64,000 nucleotides of DNA from assembly GCF_003688935.1 (NCBI RefSeq), contig NZ_REGE01000004.1, forward strand, positions 1-64,000, in the 5' to 3' direction. The first letter of the stretch is position 1. Each line of letters starts with the position of its first letter. Below are positions 17,040 through 26,725 of this stretch, one piece after another. Under the pieces are notes generated by a model. That model was not told the DNA's origin, searched no databases, and saw only the letters and a program-made list of their open reading frames with translations. Origin of the DNA: Corynebacterium macginleyi. Its GTDB lineage: Bacteria; Actinomycetota; Actinomycetes; Mycobacteriales; Mycobacteriaceae. The position numbers and the translations under genes are program-made.

Positions 17040-20000
17040 CTATTGCTGGCCCGCTGGCCGGATCTTCATCTCGGATTCCTTCCACAGTCCAGAACGAGTA
17101 ACGGTCTCATAATCGATCTCTGCTTTGGCCGGGGTATTGCCCTTTGAATCGGTACGCAATTCGTACTTTTCAATAGAACCCCAGTCGCGGGCCCAATCGT
17201 TATTGAGGTAGCTCGGGATTTCGTAGGAGTAGTTCACCGCTTCCGCAGTGGACATGGCGCCGCCGCCGGAGAAGGATTGGAAATCCGTCAGGGAGCTTTG
17301 CGCTGCCGCGTCCGGGAGGATGCGATACTCCGGAATCTCGGTTACGCCGGCGTAGTGATCAAAGGTGCGCTGGCAGGGGAACTGCAGAGCCACTGCCCAG
17401 TCCAAAAGTGCGGGTGTTTCCCGAGGGAACTGGTTATTGATGCTGTCTAGTTCCGGTACGCGCGGCGGGGTAATAGCTAGCCAGTCGTCCACATCGGTGG
17501 AATCATCCTCGGCTACTAAGCGTACGACATTGGCTTCCTCCGGTAATTTATCCATGGGCAGGCGAAGGTTGCGCCATTTGGGGGTGGCGCCGACATCAGA
17601 AAGCTCTTCTTCACCCTTTCTGGTGATCGTGCCATCCTCATCGATAGTGCCGTACTCTAAGGTGAGCTCCATGCCCTTTTGTTCAACATCATTGACATCG
17701 TGGTGATAAATCTTGCCCGCGGCAGAAACAGTCAGAAGCGGCGTATTTTCCTTGGCCTCCGGCAGGTGATACCACTTTGTGGTTACCTGAGACAGCGATT
17801 CTTGACTGTCGGTGTAGGAGCCCAAGACCGGCACTGTGGTGTAATCCAAGTTGAACGGCAGGTGCATGGTCGAGCCATTGACGCCCTTCGTGCCGCGGAC
17901 ACCACCTTCAGAAGTACCGGTGCTTTCTGAAGCCTTTTTTCCAGCGAGGCGAGACTCTTGCGAGTTAGAAGAATCCCCGCCCGAATCCTTATCCGTACCA
18001 GCGGTGGCTTCCTCTTGGTTGGTGGAGTCAGAATCTTGGGAGCTATCTCCAATAGCACCCACCGAAGCAGAATCCTGATCCTCAGGCTCGATGTACTTGG
18101 GGATTTTATTGGGCCCGAATCCGTTGCTGGCTTCCTTCTTGTCTACTAAGGAATCGCCCAACTCACCATCCACCGGGGTGAGGAATGAGTCATTGGTATT
18201 GGTTTCTACCAGAGTTTCATTGGCCATCGAGCAGATATCACCTCGCAAGGACGCCAGGTTGCCCTTGCCTACGGAATAGGAATCCGCCTGAGCGATGGTG
18301 GACTTGGCAAAAGAAGCCATCGAAAAAGCCACCACCAAGGCGCAGGCGAGTGCGATGGGTGCAGACATAATGCCGGCCGAGCGCGATACCTTCGCGGCGG
18401 CTTCTTGCTTGAATTCTTCTTCCATGCCCTCCTTTTGGGCCTGCAATTTGCGATGGCTGTGGCGTAAAGATTGCACCACGCCGACCGCGAGGACGATCAA
18501 GGAGATGGCGAGCAAGATCGAATTAGCCTCAACGCCCTTGAACTGCACCGAGCGGTCCCACCACGGGATGCCGAAGGAGGATACATACCACCAGGCATTC
18601 CAGCCGGCGAAGGAGATGGCGAGCAAGAAAAGCACCGCGGCGATGCTAAAGGTGCGAGCGCGCGGGGAGCGCAACGCAAACCGCGATAGAACCACCGCAG
18701 CCAGCGCGGCGATCACCCCTGCAACACCGGCATAGATACCAAAGTGGTGCGTCCACTTGGTTGGGGTAAACATGAGGAAGAACATTGACAGCGCCACGAT
18801 GATAAGCAGGCGCTGGGTGGGGCCGACTGCGGCACCATTAACGCGGCGATCCTTGATAAATGCAGCCAGGATGAGCACCAAGCAACACAGCATGGTGAGT
18901 ACGGCGAAGCGGCGGGTCAGTGAGCCATCCACGGATCCTTGGAAGAGTGTGGAATACCGGGCGTATTCGGAATACCACGGTAATGACGGGCCGACCTCTG
19001 AGCGCACCCGGGTGGATTCGGCGACGCTGGCTAGAGTCTGATCCCCAAAGGCGGCAACAATGATGGCAGTGCCGGAGGCCAAAAATGGCGCAATCAGGCT
19101 AAGCCAACCGCGAGCGCCGCCGCCCATGCTAGGCACGCGTGTGGCCAGGGCACGGAATAGGTGTGGCAGGCTGACGAGGAATACGCCGACCGCAAAAAGG
19201 CCAGTGGGGCCGGCGGCGAGCGTAATCGTGGCAGCGATGGTGCCTACGGCTGCCGGCAGTAACCGGTGGGTGGCAATGGCGCGCTCAAAGGATGCCCATG
19301 TCACCATCACACCTAAGGCCACGATCGGCTCCGGGCGTGTGCCGTTGTTATACGGAAGCCAGAAAGCCAAGAACATCAGCGCGGCGGTCCAGTGGCTGAC
19401 GCGGCGGGCATCAACGATGTCTCCAAAGCGGGGCAGCATTTCTCGCGAGAGGATAAACCAAATAATGAGTCCCGATATCAGTCCGGGCAGGCGTACGAAA
19501 AATGACGCGGTAGAGACTTGGGACAACAGCGCGACGAGGTCATAATATGGCGAACCGAAAGGCGCCTCGGGCACGCCATACCAGCGGTAATAGTTAGTCA
19601 TGTAGGTGGCGTTATCGAAGACGCGGCTCATAGAGAAGATGAAGCCATCGTCTGAGGTATTGGCGCCGAAAATGTACCAGAATCCCAAGATTGCGGCGAC
19701 TACGCCATCGAGGGGACGCACCTTCTTCCATGTTTCTGGCATGAAGCGCAGCTTTTGCCCATCAAGGCGGTCAATGCGCCACAGGCACAACAGTGAGACA
19801 ACCACCATGGCGATGCCGAGCCACATCGCGATGGATTTAATCAGCGAGGGAGAAGAAGTAAACCGCGAGTTGATGTCGACATGGATATTTAACCCGTCAT
19901 CGATCAAGCTTTGCACATTGGCATCACTTTTGAGCTCGGTATATACACCGGTGACCTGCGGGCGCAGATCATCCTCGGTGGTTTTCTTGTGTTTGCCAAT

Positions 20001-20483
20001 GCTAACGGTAGTGCCGTCACCGGTGGCGGAGATGTGCAGCTGGGCGTCATCGGAAAGCTGCGCTACTTCTTTAGAGCTCAAGGTGAGCAGGACCTCATCG
20101 AGCGAGACCACAGACAACCCAGCATCACCGGAGCGGACAAACAGCCCACGGTTTGAGGCTCTCTTAGACTCGGGCGGTACGGTGCTGTAGACCAGGGTTT
20201 GACCATCGCGGAGCTCATCGACCGCTGACATGGGGATGGTGGCCTCCAGGTTTTCCGGCGCCACGGAGATCAGGGGTGCATTGATGGATCGCAGCGAATC
20301 ATTCTGCGGCCAAGCAAAGGAAGACTGGGTTTGGGTTACTGGCAATAGCGGGGTAGCTATAAAACACAGGAAACCAAGTAACCCGGCAATGATCGCGGTC
20401 CAGCGCAATCCGGCAGGGGCTGTGGCGATGCTAAGCCCGAAGGGGCGCGCTTTTTTCGACTTCGTTTTAAGGCTATCTGACAC
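17040..20483 (-). CDS. emb: Arabinosyltransferase Emb (cell-wall arabinan synthesis)
   Basis: This is a 1147-residue GT-C glycosyltransferase that adds arabinofuranose from decaprenyl-phospho-arabinose to cell-wall arabinan. It starts with one helix ('WTAIIAGLLGFLCFIATPLL'), a periplasmic domain, then about twelve more helices. The loop after the second helix holds 'GANTSDDGFIFSMSRVF', the GT-C modified DDx signature and part of the ethambutol-resistance-determining region in mycobacterial homologues. The C-terminal extracellular domain carries sugar-binding features ('LPFNLDYTTVPVLGSY', 'HYAGVTEIPEYRILPD'). Residues about 795-865 form an unusually long Ser/Asp/Glu-rich low-complexity insertion. 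Corynebacteria have a single Emb. It lies just downstream of aftA. Confidence 0.95.
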   Translation of the reverse strand: MSDSLKTKSKKARPFGLSIATAPAGLRWTAIIAGLLGFLCFIATPLLPVTQTQSSFAWPQNDSLRSINAPLISVAPENLEATIPMSAVDELRDGQTLVYSTVPPESKRASNRGLFVRSGDAGLSVVSLDEVLLTLSSKEVAQLSDDAQLHISATGDGTTVSIGKHKKTTEDDLRPQVTGVYTELKSDANVQSLIDDGLNIHVDINSRFTSSPSLIKSIAMWLGIAMVVVSLLCLWRIDRLDGQKLRFMPETWKKVRPLDGVVAAILGFWYIFGANTSDDGFIFSMSRVFDNATYMTNYYRWYGVPEAPFGSPYYDLVALLSQVSTASFFVRLPGLISGLIIWFILSREMLPRFGDIVDARRVSHWTAALMFLAFWLPYNNGTRPEPIVALGVMVTWASFERAIATHRLLPAAVGTIAATITLAAGPTGLFAVGVFLVSLPHLFRALATRVPSMGGGARGWLSLIAPFLASGTAIIVAAFGDQTLASVAESTRVRSEVGPSLPWYSEYARYSTLFQGSVDGSLTRRFAVLTMLCCLVLILAAFIKDRRVNGAAVGPTQRLLIIVALSMFFLMFTPTKWTHHFGIYAGVAGVIAALAAVVLSRFALRSPRARTFSIAAVLFLLAISFAGWNAWWYVSSFGIPWWDRSVQFKGVEANSILLAISLIVLAVGVVQSLRHSHRKLQAQKEGMEEEFKQEAAAKVSRSAGIMSAPIALACALVVAFSMASFAKSTIAQADSYSVGKGNLASLRGDICSMANETLVETNTNDSFLTPVDGELGDSLVDKKEASNGFGPNKIPKYIEPEDQDSASVGAIGDSSQDSDSTNQEEATAGTDKDSGGDSSNSQESRLAGKKASESTGTSEGGVRGTKGVNGSTMHLPFNLDYTTVPVLGSYTDSQESLSQVTTKWYHLPEAKENTPLLTVSAAGKIYHHDVNDVEQKGMELTLEYGTIDEDGTITRKGEEELSDVGATPKWRNLRLPMDKLPEEANVVRLVAEDDSTDVDDWLAITPPRVPELDSINNQFPRETPALLDWAVALQFPCQRTFDHYAGVTEIPEYRILPDAAAQSSLTDFQSFSGGGAMSTAEAVNYSYEIPSYLNNDWARDWGSIEKYELRTDSKGNTPAKAEIDYETVTRSGLWKESEMKIRPAGQQ

Positions 20484-20557
20484 GGCGATTAGTGTACGTC
20501 AGTTTGGCCTAAGTTCCCGTGTGCACGCCCCGATAACTCCGGGGAAGTAGGGTTAAC

Positions 20558-22534
20558 TTACTTGGTTCGCACCGCCGTTACGAATGGACCCGTCTGTTCC
20601 AGCTCCCAGCCTTGTGCAAAGACCTCGGGATTGAAGAAGACTGCGCGGTAGCGAATATTCGGCTGGTTAGGATAGATATCCTCAGCCAAGTGCACCTTGA
20701 ACCCATCTTCCTTATTGTCGAGGTCGCCGCGGAAGATGAGGGCATCCGGTCCGCGCCATGGCGCGGAGTCGAGGGATTTTTGGAACTCCGCAGGAGTAGA
20801 GTCCCACGATTCATCCGCCCAAGCTTCAATCTGGTCATTGCGGTGTTTGAATTCCCCGAGGGGATTGGCATAGTGGCTGGTAAACGCGTTAAAACCCCAA
20901 TATGGATAGTAGGCCATGAAGGTCTTTTCATCTGTGAGTACTACCGTTTCGTTGGCCTTATAGCCCTGATCCTGGATGAAGTTGTGGATATCTAAATAAT
21001 AATGGGCAGAATCGCTGCTAAAGCGATCCGCGCGCTCGCCATAACCATCGGTATCGCTATAGGCGTGATCGATGGCATCCTCGTTTGCTTCGGGAATCTG
21101 CTGGGCATAGTAGACACCAGTCAAAGCGAGAAAAATGCTCAAAACGGCCGTAATCCGCTTATTGGCTGCAGGGGAGAAACTAGCAGGATACAGGCGGTGG
21201 ATACCGGCTGTGCGGACTTCTGCAAGGGCAAGGATGCCCGCCGTGGCGAAGAGCAGTACCACGATGACCTCGAGGCGGAAGCTTAGCAGGGTGGTGCCTA
21301 CCAAGGTCATCACCATGGACAGCACAGTCCAGAGATAAATGCCAATGATGGATAACCCCAGTGCGCGGACCTCTGCATCCCGCAACCGGGTGACGATAAA
21401 AATAAGGCCGGCAAGGCAGAGGAATCCCACGATGCTCATGGAAAGGAAGGGCACCGGAATCTGTGTGCCCTCCTCAGGCAGGTAATGCTGCGCGGTGGTT
21501 TGCAGCGGGGCAGTGGAGTGCAGCACGCTCCAGAGATAGGGTGCCCAAGCGATCAGCGCGATGGCGATGGAGATAACCGCGATGATGATAAGTCGGACGA
21601 TGGGGCGCCACGTGCGCTCATAGAATGCGGTAATCACCGCGATCAGACTCACGACGGTAAGCGCGGCTGCACCAGTAAATAGTGTGTAGAAAGTGGCAGA
21701 GATACCCAGGTATAGCGCCACGGCCAGAGTGGACAAATGCGAGCCTTGGAAAGCTCTAGCGCTCAAGACCGCAATGGCCGGGATGCCCATGGCGATGACG
21801 GCAGAGTACGGCTCTTCTGCTGCGATGGTCAGCGTGACGGCGGTGGTGGTAAGTACGATGGCAGTTCCCACGGGTAAGGATTTAGTGAGGTGTTGCCAGA
21901 TGGGAACGAGGATGCAGCCTGCTACTCCAATGGAAATCAGCGCCCAGGGCTGGTAGACCTCCCAGCCTGGTATCCCGAGTAGTGAGCCGAGGCGCCCGCC
22001 CAACCAGAACCAGCCCAAGGGGTAGAAGGTAGGCATGTCCAGGAAATTCATGTCCGCATAGCCCATTTGATCCACCGAGCGGGTAAGGAACTGGGTGCGG
22101 AATGCCTGGTCCACCTGCACGCCATCGAGCCAGAGGCGGGAAGCCGAAAGTGGCAGGCCGATGGATGCGAGGGTTAAAAGGGCCGGTGATAGGTAAGTCA
22201 CTGCATACGTAACCCACGTGCGCCACCGCGGCCTAGAGAAAGTCTCCTTGTAGTGGTCATAAATCCACCATGCACTAAATCCACTCGCTAGAACCAAGGT
22301 GATGGTGACGCCGACGGTCGATAACGCGCGGGTGACCATGGAAGTATTAAAGGACGGCAGGGATACCGCCTTGAAGGCATACCAGCCAAGGAGGGTGATG
22401 ATGCCGCCGCCGAGGGCAGCGAAAAGGATACCCAGCAGGGCAGAGCGATGGGATAGCGCATCTGCGTGATAAGCGGTGGTGCGTTTTTGCTCGCTCACTG
22501 GAGCTGTGTGGGAAGGCGTAGCTGGGCTTGTCAT
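20558..22534 (-). CDS. aftA: Galactan 5-O-arabinofuranosyltransferase AftA
   Basis: This is a 658-residue GT-C enzyme that primes arabinan by adding the first arabinofuranose residues to galactan. It has roughly eleven helices, a hydrophobic core from residue 30 to 490 and a C-terminal periplasmic domain with 'YSDTDGYGERADRF' and 'GFNAFTSHYANPLGEF', both typical of AftA. The place between dprE2 and emb is the conserved order in Corynebacteriales. Start ATG 22534 is the only reasonable one; the N-terminus is polar for 30 residues. Confidence 0.93.
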   Translation of the reverse strand: MTSPATPSHTAPVSEQKRTTAYHADALSHRSALLGILFAALGGGIITLLGWYAFKAVSLPSFNTSMVTRALSTVGVTITLVLASGFSAWWIYDHYKETFSRPRWRTWVTYAVTYLSPALLTLASIGLPLSASRLWLDGVQVDQAFRTQFLTRSVDQMGYADMNFLDMPTFYPLGWFWLGGRLGSLLGIPGWEVYQPWALISIGVAGCILVPIWQHLTKSLPVGTAIVLTTTAVTLTIAAEEPYSAVIAMGIPAIAVLSARAFQGSHLSTLAVALYLGISATFYTLFTGAAALTVVSLIAVITAFYERTWRPIVRLIIIAVISIAIALIAWAPYLWSVLHSTAPLQTTAQHYLPEEGTQIPVPFLSMSIVGFLCLAGLIFIVTRLRDAEVRALGLSIIGIYLWTVLSMVMTLVGTTLLSFRLEVIVVLLFATAGILALAEVRTAGIHRLYPASFSPAANKRITAVLSIFLALTGVYYAQQIPEANEDAIDHAYSDTDGYGERADRFSSDSAHYYLDIHNFIQDQGYKANETVVLTDEKTFMAYYPYWGFNAFTSHYANPLGEFKHRNDQIEAWADESWDSTPAEFQKSLDSAPWRGPDALIFRGDLDNKEDGFKVHLAEDIYPNQPNIRYRAVFFNPEVFAQGWELEQTGPFVTAVRTK

Positions 22535-22608
22535 GCCCTTTAGTGTCGCATACCTTAATCCCTCTTCTGGGATTAGGCGCGGTGTGAGCCGGCTTAATAA
22601 CTAACAAA

Positions 22609-22653
22609 GCGCGCAGGGCCGCAGGCTTTTGAGGGCCTGCGTCGCCTGCGCGC
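22609..22653. terminator. Hairpin between dprE2 and aftA
   Basis: GCGCGCAGG...GCAGGC pairs with GGCCTGC...GCCTGCGCGC around a TTTTGAG loop, with a small internal bulge. It lies 19 bases after the dprE2 stop (minus strand) and before aftA. It may separate dprE1-dprE2 from aftA-emb or stabilise the 3' end. No strong T tract follows. Confidence 0.55.
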
Positions 22654-22671
22654 GCTGTGAGCTGGAACTGG

Positions 22672-23430
22672 CTAGAATGGCAGCTTGCGGAAGATGGGCT
22701 GCGGAATGAACTTGAATGCCAGCGAGACGTACTTGAACAACGGGTGGACGTAGATGGACTGCTTGCCATCCAGCACCGCCCCCACGGTGGCTTTGGCTAC
22801 ATCAGATACGTTGACGGTCAGCGGAGCATCGCCGGCCTCGGCTGACATCTTGGTGCGAACCTGGCCTGGGCGAACGACGAGTACTTTGGCACCGGAGCCG
22901 CGCAGTGCTTCATCCAAGTTGATGTAGAAGCCATCCACGCCGGCCTTGGAGGCGCCGTAAACAAAGTTGGATCGGCGCACGCGCATGCCGGCCACCGAGG
23001 ACATCGCCACGATGGTGCCATGTCCCTGGTGCTTGAACTTTTCGCCCAACAGCACACCGACGGAGACGGCTGCGGTGTAATTGGTTTGGGCAGACGCCAC
23101 GGCCTTGTCATGGTTTTGCCAGAGCTCTTCTTGATCCCCTAGGGTGCCAAAGGCCACGATGGCGATATCGACATCGCCGCGTTCCCAGGCCTTATCGATG
23201 ACCGCCGGGTGAGAGTCAAAGTCGGTGGCATCAAAGTCCACGACCTCCACCTCCGCGCCACGGGCCGCCAGGTCAGCCTGCGCCTTCTCGAGGTGCGGGG
23301 ACTGAGCGCGAGCAGCCAAGGTGACCTTGGCAGGACCGCGCTCAAGGAATTCCGTGACGATGCCGAGGCCGATTTCGGAGGTACCGCCCAAAAGCAGGAT
23401 GTGCTGGGCTTGGCCTACTGCATTAAGCAT
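22672..23430 (-). CDS. dprE2: Decaprenylphosphoryl-2-keto-ribose reductase DprE2
   Basis: This is a 252-residue short-chain dehydrogenase. The NAD(P)H-binding 'LLLGGTSEIGLGI' motif lies near the N-terminus, and the catalytic triad is visible in 'VAMSSVAGMRVRRSNFVYGASKAG' (Ser, then Tyr-x3-Lys; two pieces). It reduces the keto sugar made by DprE1 to decaprenyl-phospho-arabinose, the only arabinose donor of the cell wall. Position 43 bases after dprE1 confirms the role. Confidence 0.95.
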   Translation of the reverse strand: MLNAVGQAQHILLLGGTSEIGLGIVTEFLERGPAKVTLAARAQSPHLEKAQADLAARGAEVEVVDFDATDFDSHPAVIDKAWERGDVDIAIVAFGTLGDQEELWQNHDKAVASAQTNYTAAVSVGVLLGEKFKHQGHGTIVAMSSVAGMRVRRSNFVYGASKAGVDGFYINLDEALRGSGAKVLVVRPGQVRTKMSAEAGDAPLTVNVSDVAKATVGAVLDGKQSIYVHPLFKYVSLAFKFIPQPIFRKLPF

Positions 23431-23472
23431 GGTTAAAAATCTCCTTCACGAGGGTGTTTACAAGTCCTGTGT

Positions 23473-24888
23473 TTAGTGCAGCTCGAGGCGGCGGGACATA
23501 TCGGAGGCAAAGACCCCGGTGGGGTCGATGTCATTGCGTGTCTTGAGCCAGCCTTCCAGGCCCGGGTACATCTGGTGGAAGTTTTCCGCAGAGGTGCGCG
23601 ATTCCTTTGCCAAGTACAGGCGGCCGCCAAACTCCATGACGCGGCGGTCTAGGTCATCAAGAAGATCGCCCAAGCCGGAGCGGATGGGGAAGTCCACGCA
23701 AACGTTCCAGCCCGGCATCGGGTACGACAGCGGCGCGCTGTTTCCTTCGCCGAAAAGTTTGAATACGTTCAGCGCAGAGTAGTGGCCGGAGCGTTGGATA
23801 TCGCGGATGATGTCCTTGAACGGCTCCACAGCCTCAGTGGGAACGACGAACTGGTACTGCAAGAAGCCCTTAGAACCGTATCCGCGGTTCCACTCGCCGA
23901 TCAGATCGAGCGGCTGGTAAAACTGCGTCAAGTTCTTTACCTGGTTCTTCGCCGGGGCGCCCATGGTGTAGTAGGCCAAGCCCACAGCAGACAGGCTGAG
24001 CTTATTGAGCGTCCAGGACGGGAAAATATCCGGCACGGTCATCAACTGCGGCGCGTTGAACTTCAGCGGATCCTTTGCCAGCTTGGGAGCCAACTCCTCG
24101 AGCTGCGCCAAGGTTGCCAGCGAGCCGCGGGAAATGGTGGAGCGGCCCAGCTTTGGCTCTGGGGATATGACATCGAACCAGGCGGAGGAGTAAGTGTAAT
24201 TGTGCTCTGAACCGTCTGAGTGGAAGGCAATGGTTTCTTCCAGGTTATCGGTGCGATCTGTATCCGCGATGAAGTAGGCGGTCTCCGTCTTGGTCATGCG
24301 GATAGTGGCACGCAGGATGATACCGGTAAGGCCCATGCCGCCAATGGTGGCCCAGAAGAGATCACCGCTGGGATCATCGTCGCTGCCTTCTGGGGTGAGG
24401 TGGAGCACGCGGCCATCAGCAACCAGGAGCTCCATAGAGACCACGTGGTTGCCAAAGGACCCGGCGGAGTGGTGGTTCTTGCCATGGATATCGGGGCCAA
24501 TGGCACCGCCGATGGTGACCTGGCGGGTGCCCGGCAAGACCGGCACCCACAGGCCATAGGGCAGTGCGGCTTTCATGAGTTGGTCAAGGGTGACGCCACC
24601 ATCGACATCAACAAGCGCGGACTCCGGGTCAATGGAGTGGATCTTGTTCAGCTTTTGCATGTCGATGACCACGCCGCCGCCATTTTGCGCGGGGTCACCG
24701 TAGGAGCGACCCATGCCGCGCGCGATGACGCCGCGGCGCAGGTGGGCGGGTTTGTCCGAGTTATCGTCCGCGACCTGTACCACTGCATTCTTGATAACGT
24801 CCACGTCTTCCGTGGCCAGTACGTGGGCGGTCGTAGGGGCAGTGCGGCCCCAGCCATACAGGGACTTTTCGGTGGTATGTAGTTCCAT
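23473..24888 (-). CDS. dprE1: Decaprenylphosphoryl-ribose 2'-oxidase DprE1
   Basis: This is a 471-residue FAD enzyme of the vanillyl-alcohol-oxidase fold. The N-terminal FAD domain has '[16 protein letters not shown]' and '[20 protein letters not shown]' (His of the HGKNHH stretch); the substrate domain has '[16 protein letters not shown]'. The cysteine there (C397) aligns with Cys387 of the mycobacterial enzyme, the residue bound by benzothiazinones. The enzyme oxidises decaprenyl-phospho-ribose; DprE2 completes the epimerisation. The two genes are cotranscribed. Confidence 0.95.
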   Translation of the reverse strand: MELHTTEKSLYGWGRTAPTTAHVLATEDVDVIKNAVVQVADDNSDKPAHLRRGVIARGMGRSYGDPAQNGGGVVIDMQKLNKIHSIDPESALVDVDGGVTLDQLMKAALPYGLWVPVLPGTRQVTIGGAIGPDIHGKNHHSAGSFGNHVVSMELLVADGRVLHLTPEGSDDDPSGDLFWATIGGMGLTGIILRATIRMTKTETAYFIADTDRTDNLEETIAFHSDGSEHNYTYSSAWFDVISPEPKLGRSTISRGSLATLAQLEELAPKLAKDPLKFNAPQLMTVPDIFPSWTLNKLSLSAVGLAYYTMGAPAKNQVKNLTQFYQPLDLIGEWNRGYGSKGFLQYQFVVPTEAVEPFKDIIRDIQRSGHYSALNVFKLFGEGNSAPLSYPMPGWNVCVDFPIRSGLGDLLDDLDRRVMEFGGRLYLAKESRTSAENFHQMYPGLEGWLKTRNDIDPTGVFASDMSRRLELH

Positions 24889-25014
24889 CTCTTACTCTTT
24901 GCTCGACGGATTGTATCGATGTACCAGCCTACCTAGCTCATAGTGCGGTGGCTGGAGTGACGTTCGTGATATTAAAAACATCGTGGGCTCATAGACTGCC
25001 CCGAATGCGGTGCT

Positions 25015-25290
25015 TTAGAGATCCATGATCTCGCGGATTTCTGCCGGAAGCCCTGCTTGGGACTCAATGATGGGCCCTTCGTAGGTGCCTAAAATCTCGT
25101 ACACCCGGCGGCGCGCGGTGGAATCCAAAATCGGCATTTCCTCTGCGATGAGGCGCGTCATAAAGGGGCTGAGCGGCACATTGGTGTGCTCTGTTGCTTC
25201 AAAGTGCCCGTCGCGCTTATCGGCCTCGGCCCGCTCATCCTGAGCAGCTTGCTGGGCGGGCGTCATATGCTCTGTCTTTTCCGAGTACAT
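25015..25290 (-). CDS. Conserved small protein of unknown function upstream of dprE1
   Basis: This is a 91-residue cytoplasmic protein, charged at the N-terminus ('EKTEHMTPAQQAAQDERAEA') with a C-terminal helical half 'MTRLIAEEMPILDSTARRRV'. No named domain is recognised. The ATG at 25290 is preferred; the frame extends to 25335 without a site. It is the gene upstream of dprE1 on the same strand and diverges from the decayed gene at 25325. Confidence 0.55.
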   Translation of the reverse strand: MYSEKTEHMTPAQQAAQDERAEADKRDGHFEATEHTNVPLSPFMTRLIAEEMPILDSTARRRVYEILGTYEGPIIESQAGLPAEIREIMDL

Positions 25291-25324
25291 GCGCAATAGC
25301 TTACCGCCGCCTTGAGTCGTCGCT

Positions 25325-25435
25325 ATGACTAACAATCATGAGGCGGCAGAAAGATCCGATGATTATTACGACCTCGATGACACCTTGGCTTCCCGGATCA
25401 CCCTAGCGGCCGCGCAGGGCATCGTTACCTCCTAA
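25325..25435 (+). pseudogene. N-terminal stub of a broken gene
   Basis: An ATG at 25325 begins 'MTNNHEAAERSDDYYDLDDT' and 'LASRITLAAAQGIVTS', then hits TAA at 25433. The same frame continues for about nine sensible codons (PDWIKFKQG) before it dissolves. It looks like the beginning of a real gene whose end may be the fragment at 27750-27977, with accessory DNA in between. Confidence 0.4.
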
Positions 25436-25933
25436 CCGGACTGGATCAAATTCAAACAGGGGTCAGGTTTCTATCAAACGGGCAAAACAAGGCAAACGAG
25501 CCGCGGCTACGGCCAGCAGACTCATTAAAGGAGCACCGGTATCTGGTCGGAAACAAGCCGTCAACCACATGGCCGTGGCCTTTGCTGACGGTTTAGCCAT
25601 ATACCTATAAACCCCACCCGCACATAAACAACTTGTCACGCTCGAGCTAAGAACTTTGACAAACCGTCACAGGAATGAGCTGATCCATACGTGCAGGTGA
25701 AATGATGTTCTCGGGGTGGAAACCGATTTTCGAAAACAGAACCCGACACAGGGAATAATAGAAACCAATGCACAAGCCTGGCAACAAAACTCGAAGCACT
25801 TCAGTTCGCCATGAGCGTGACATAGTTACTCTGCGGTTGAAGTCTGCCGATCGTGACGAGCAAGGTGCAACATTCCCCTTGGTCCGACGATTAGGCGTCT
25901 AATAGAGGCAACTCTATCGAGCTTTCGCACGCG
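25436..25933. other. Degenerate accessory sequence
   Basis: No intact gene lies here. A frame from 25470 to 25610 reads 'KRAAATASRLIKGAPVSGRK' and ends 'NHMAVAFADGLAIYL', which looks like the tail of an eroded mobile-element or plasmid protein. The rest, up to the permease gene, shows no coding signal I can identify. Confidence 0.4.
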
Positions 25934-26725
25934 CTAACGCTTTAGCAGGTTTCCACCGGATCGGAAGCTGATGACAAATGCCGCCAACCAACCAGTCACG
26001 GCGTACATTGTCAAACCTAATGCTGACTGCCAAGCGTTCGTCGATGTAGTGGCTCCTTGTGCAGCGCCTTCGTCTGCAGGCCATGACAACGCCCAATTGA
26101 GACTTCCCGGCAAATAGGCGACCCAACTAGAGAAAGAGTCAGACTCGTTGAGTATAGCTGTGACGATGGGTTCGAGAATGAAGCCAAAGACTAGTAAAAA
26201 CACAATTGTTACAGCCTGGTTTCGCAGAATATATGACAAACCAAAACCAATAAGGCCCCATAAGAACAGTACAACAAAAGATCTTAGGCCGTAACCGAAG
26301 TAGTTTAGCTCCGAACTTGGCAGTCCGTTAAATTGAACGAATAATGCCAATACGGCAAACTGTAAAAGGATATAGAACAGCGCCACAACTGCAGATAAAA
26401 CCAGGGCCGAAATAATGTTAGCGACCCAAATTTTCGCAGCAGATGTACCTTGCGCGAAAAGTATCACGTTCTGCGAGAAAGATAAAAGTCGAGCCGCAGC
26501 TAACGCGCACACAATCGCCGACAAAACATAGGCCGTTCGCCCACCAAACGACTGCACATAACCAGCCACGGTATCAGTAAAATTATCTTCTCCGTCCAAA
26601 CCTAAAGAAACTATAAGTTGGAACAAGTAAATTAAGAGAAAAAATGTGAACAGGCTTAAGGTGGTCAGCCTCAGCACTCTATCGCCAAATAAACGTCCCA
26701 GCAAGAACCTAACCGCCCTGAGCAT
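25934..26725 (-). CDS. ABC-2 type transporter permease
   Basis: This is a 263-residue protein with six hydrophobic segments, e.g. 'LTTLSLFTFFLLIYLFQLIV' and 'QAVTIVFLLVFGFILEPIVT'. The plan fits ABC-2 permeases of the BcrB/NatB type used for peptide export or self-protection. The start codon overlaps the stop of the ATPase gene by one base. Base composition is more A/T-rich than the surrounding cell-wall genes, pointing to transfer. Confidence 0.75.
   Translation of the reverse strand: MLRAVRFLLGRLFGDRVLRLTTLSLFTFFLLIYLFQLIVSLGLDGEDNFTDTVAGYVQSFGGRTAYVLSAIVCALAAARLLSFSQNVILFAQGTSAAKIWVANIISALVLSAVVALFYILLQFAVLALFVQFNGLPSSELNYFGYGLRSFVVLFLWGLIGFGLSYILRNQAVTIVFLLVFGFILEPIVTAILNESDSFSSWVAYLPGSLNWALSWPADEGAAQGATTSTNAWQSALGLTMYAVTGWLAAFVISFRSGGNLLKR

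Noticed and set aside
24220..24882. 220-residue open frame opposite dprE1
   Set aside because: Antisense to a strongly recognised gene; composition is only the mirror of DprE1 codons.
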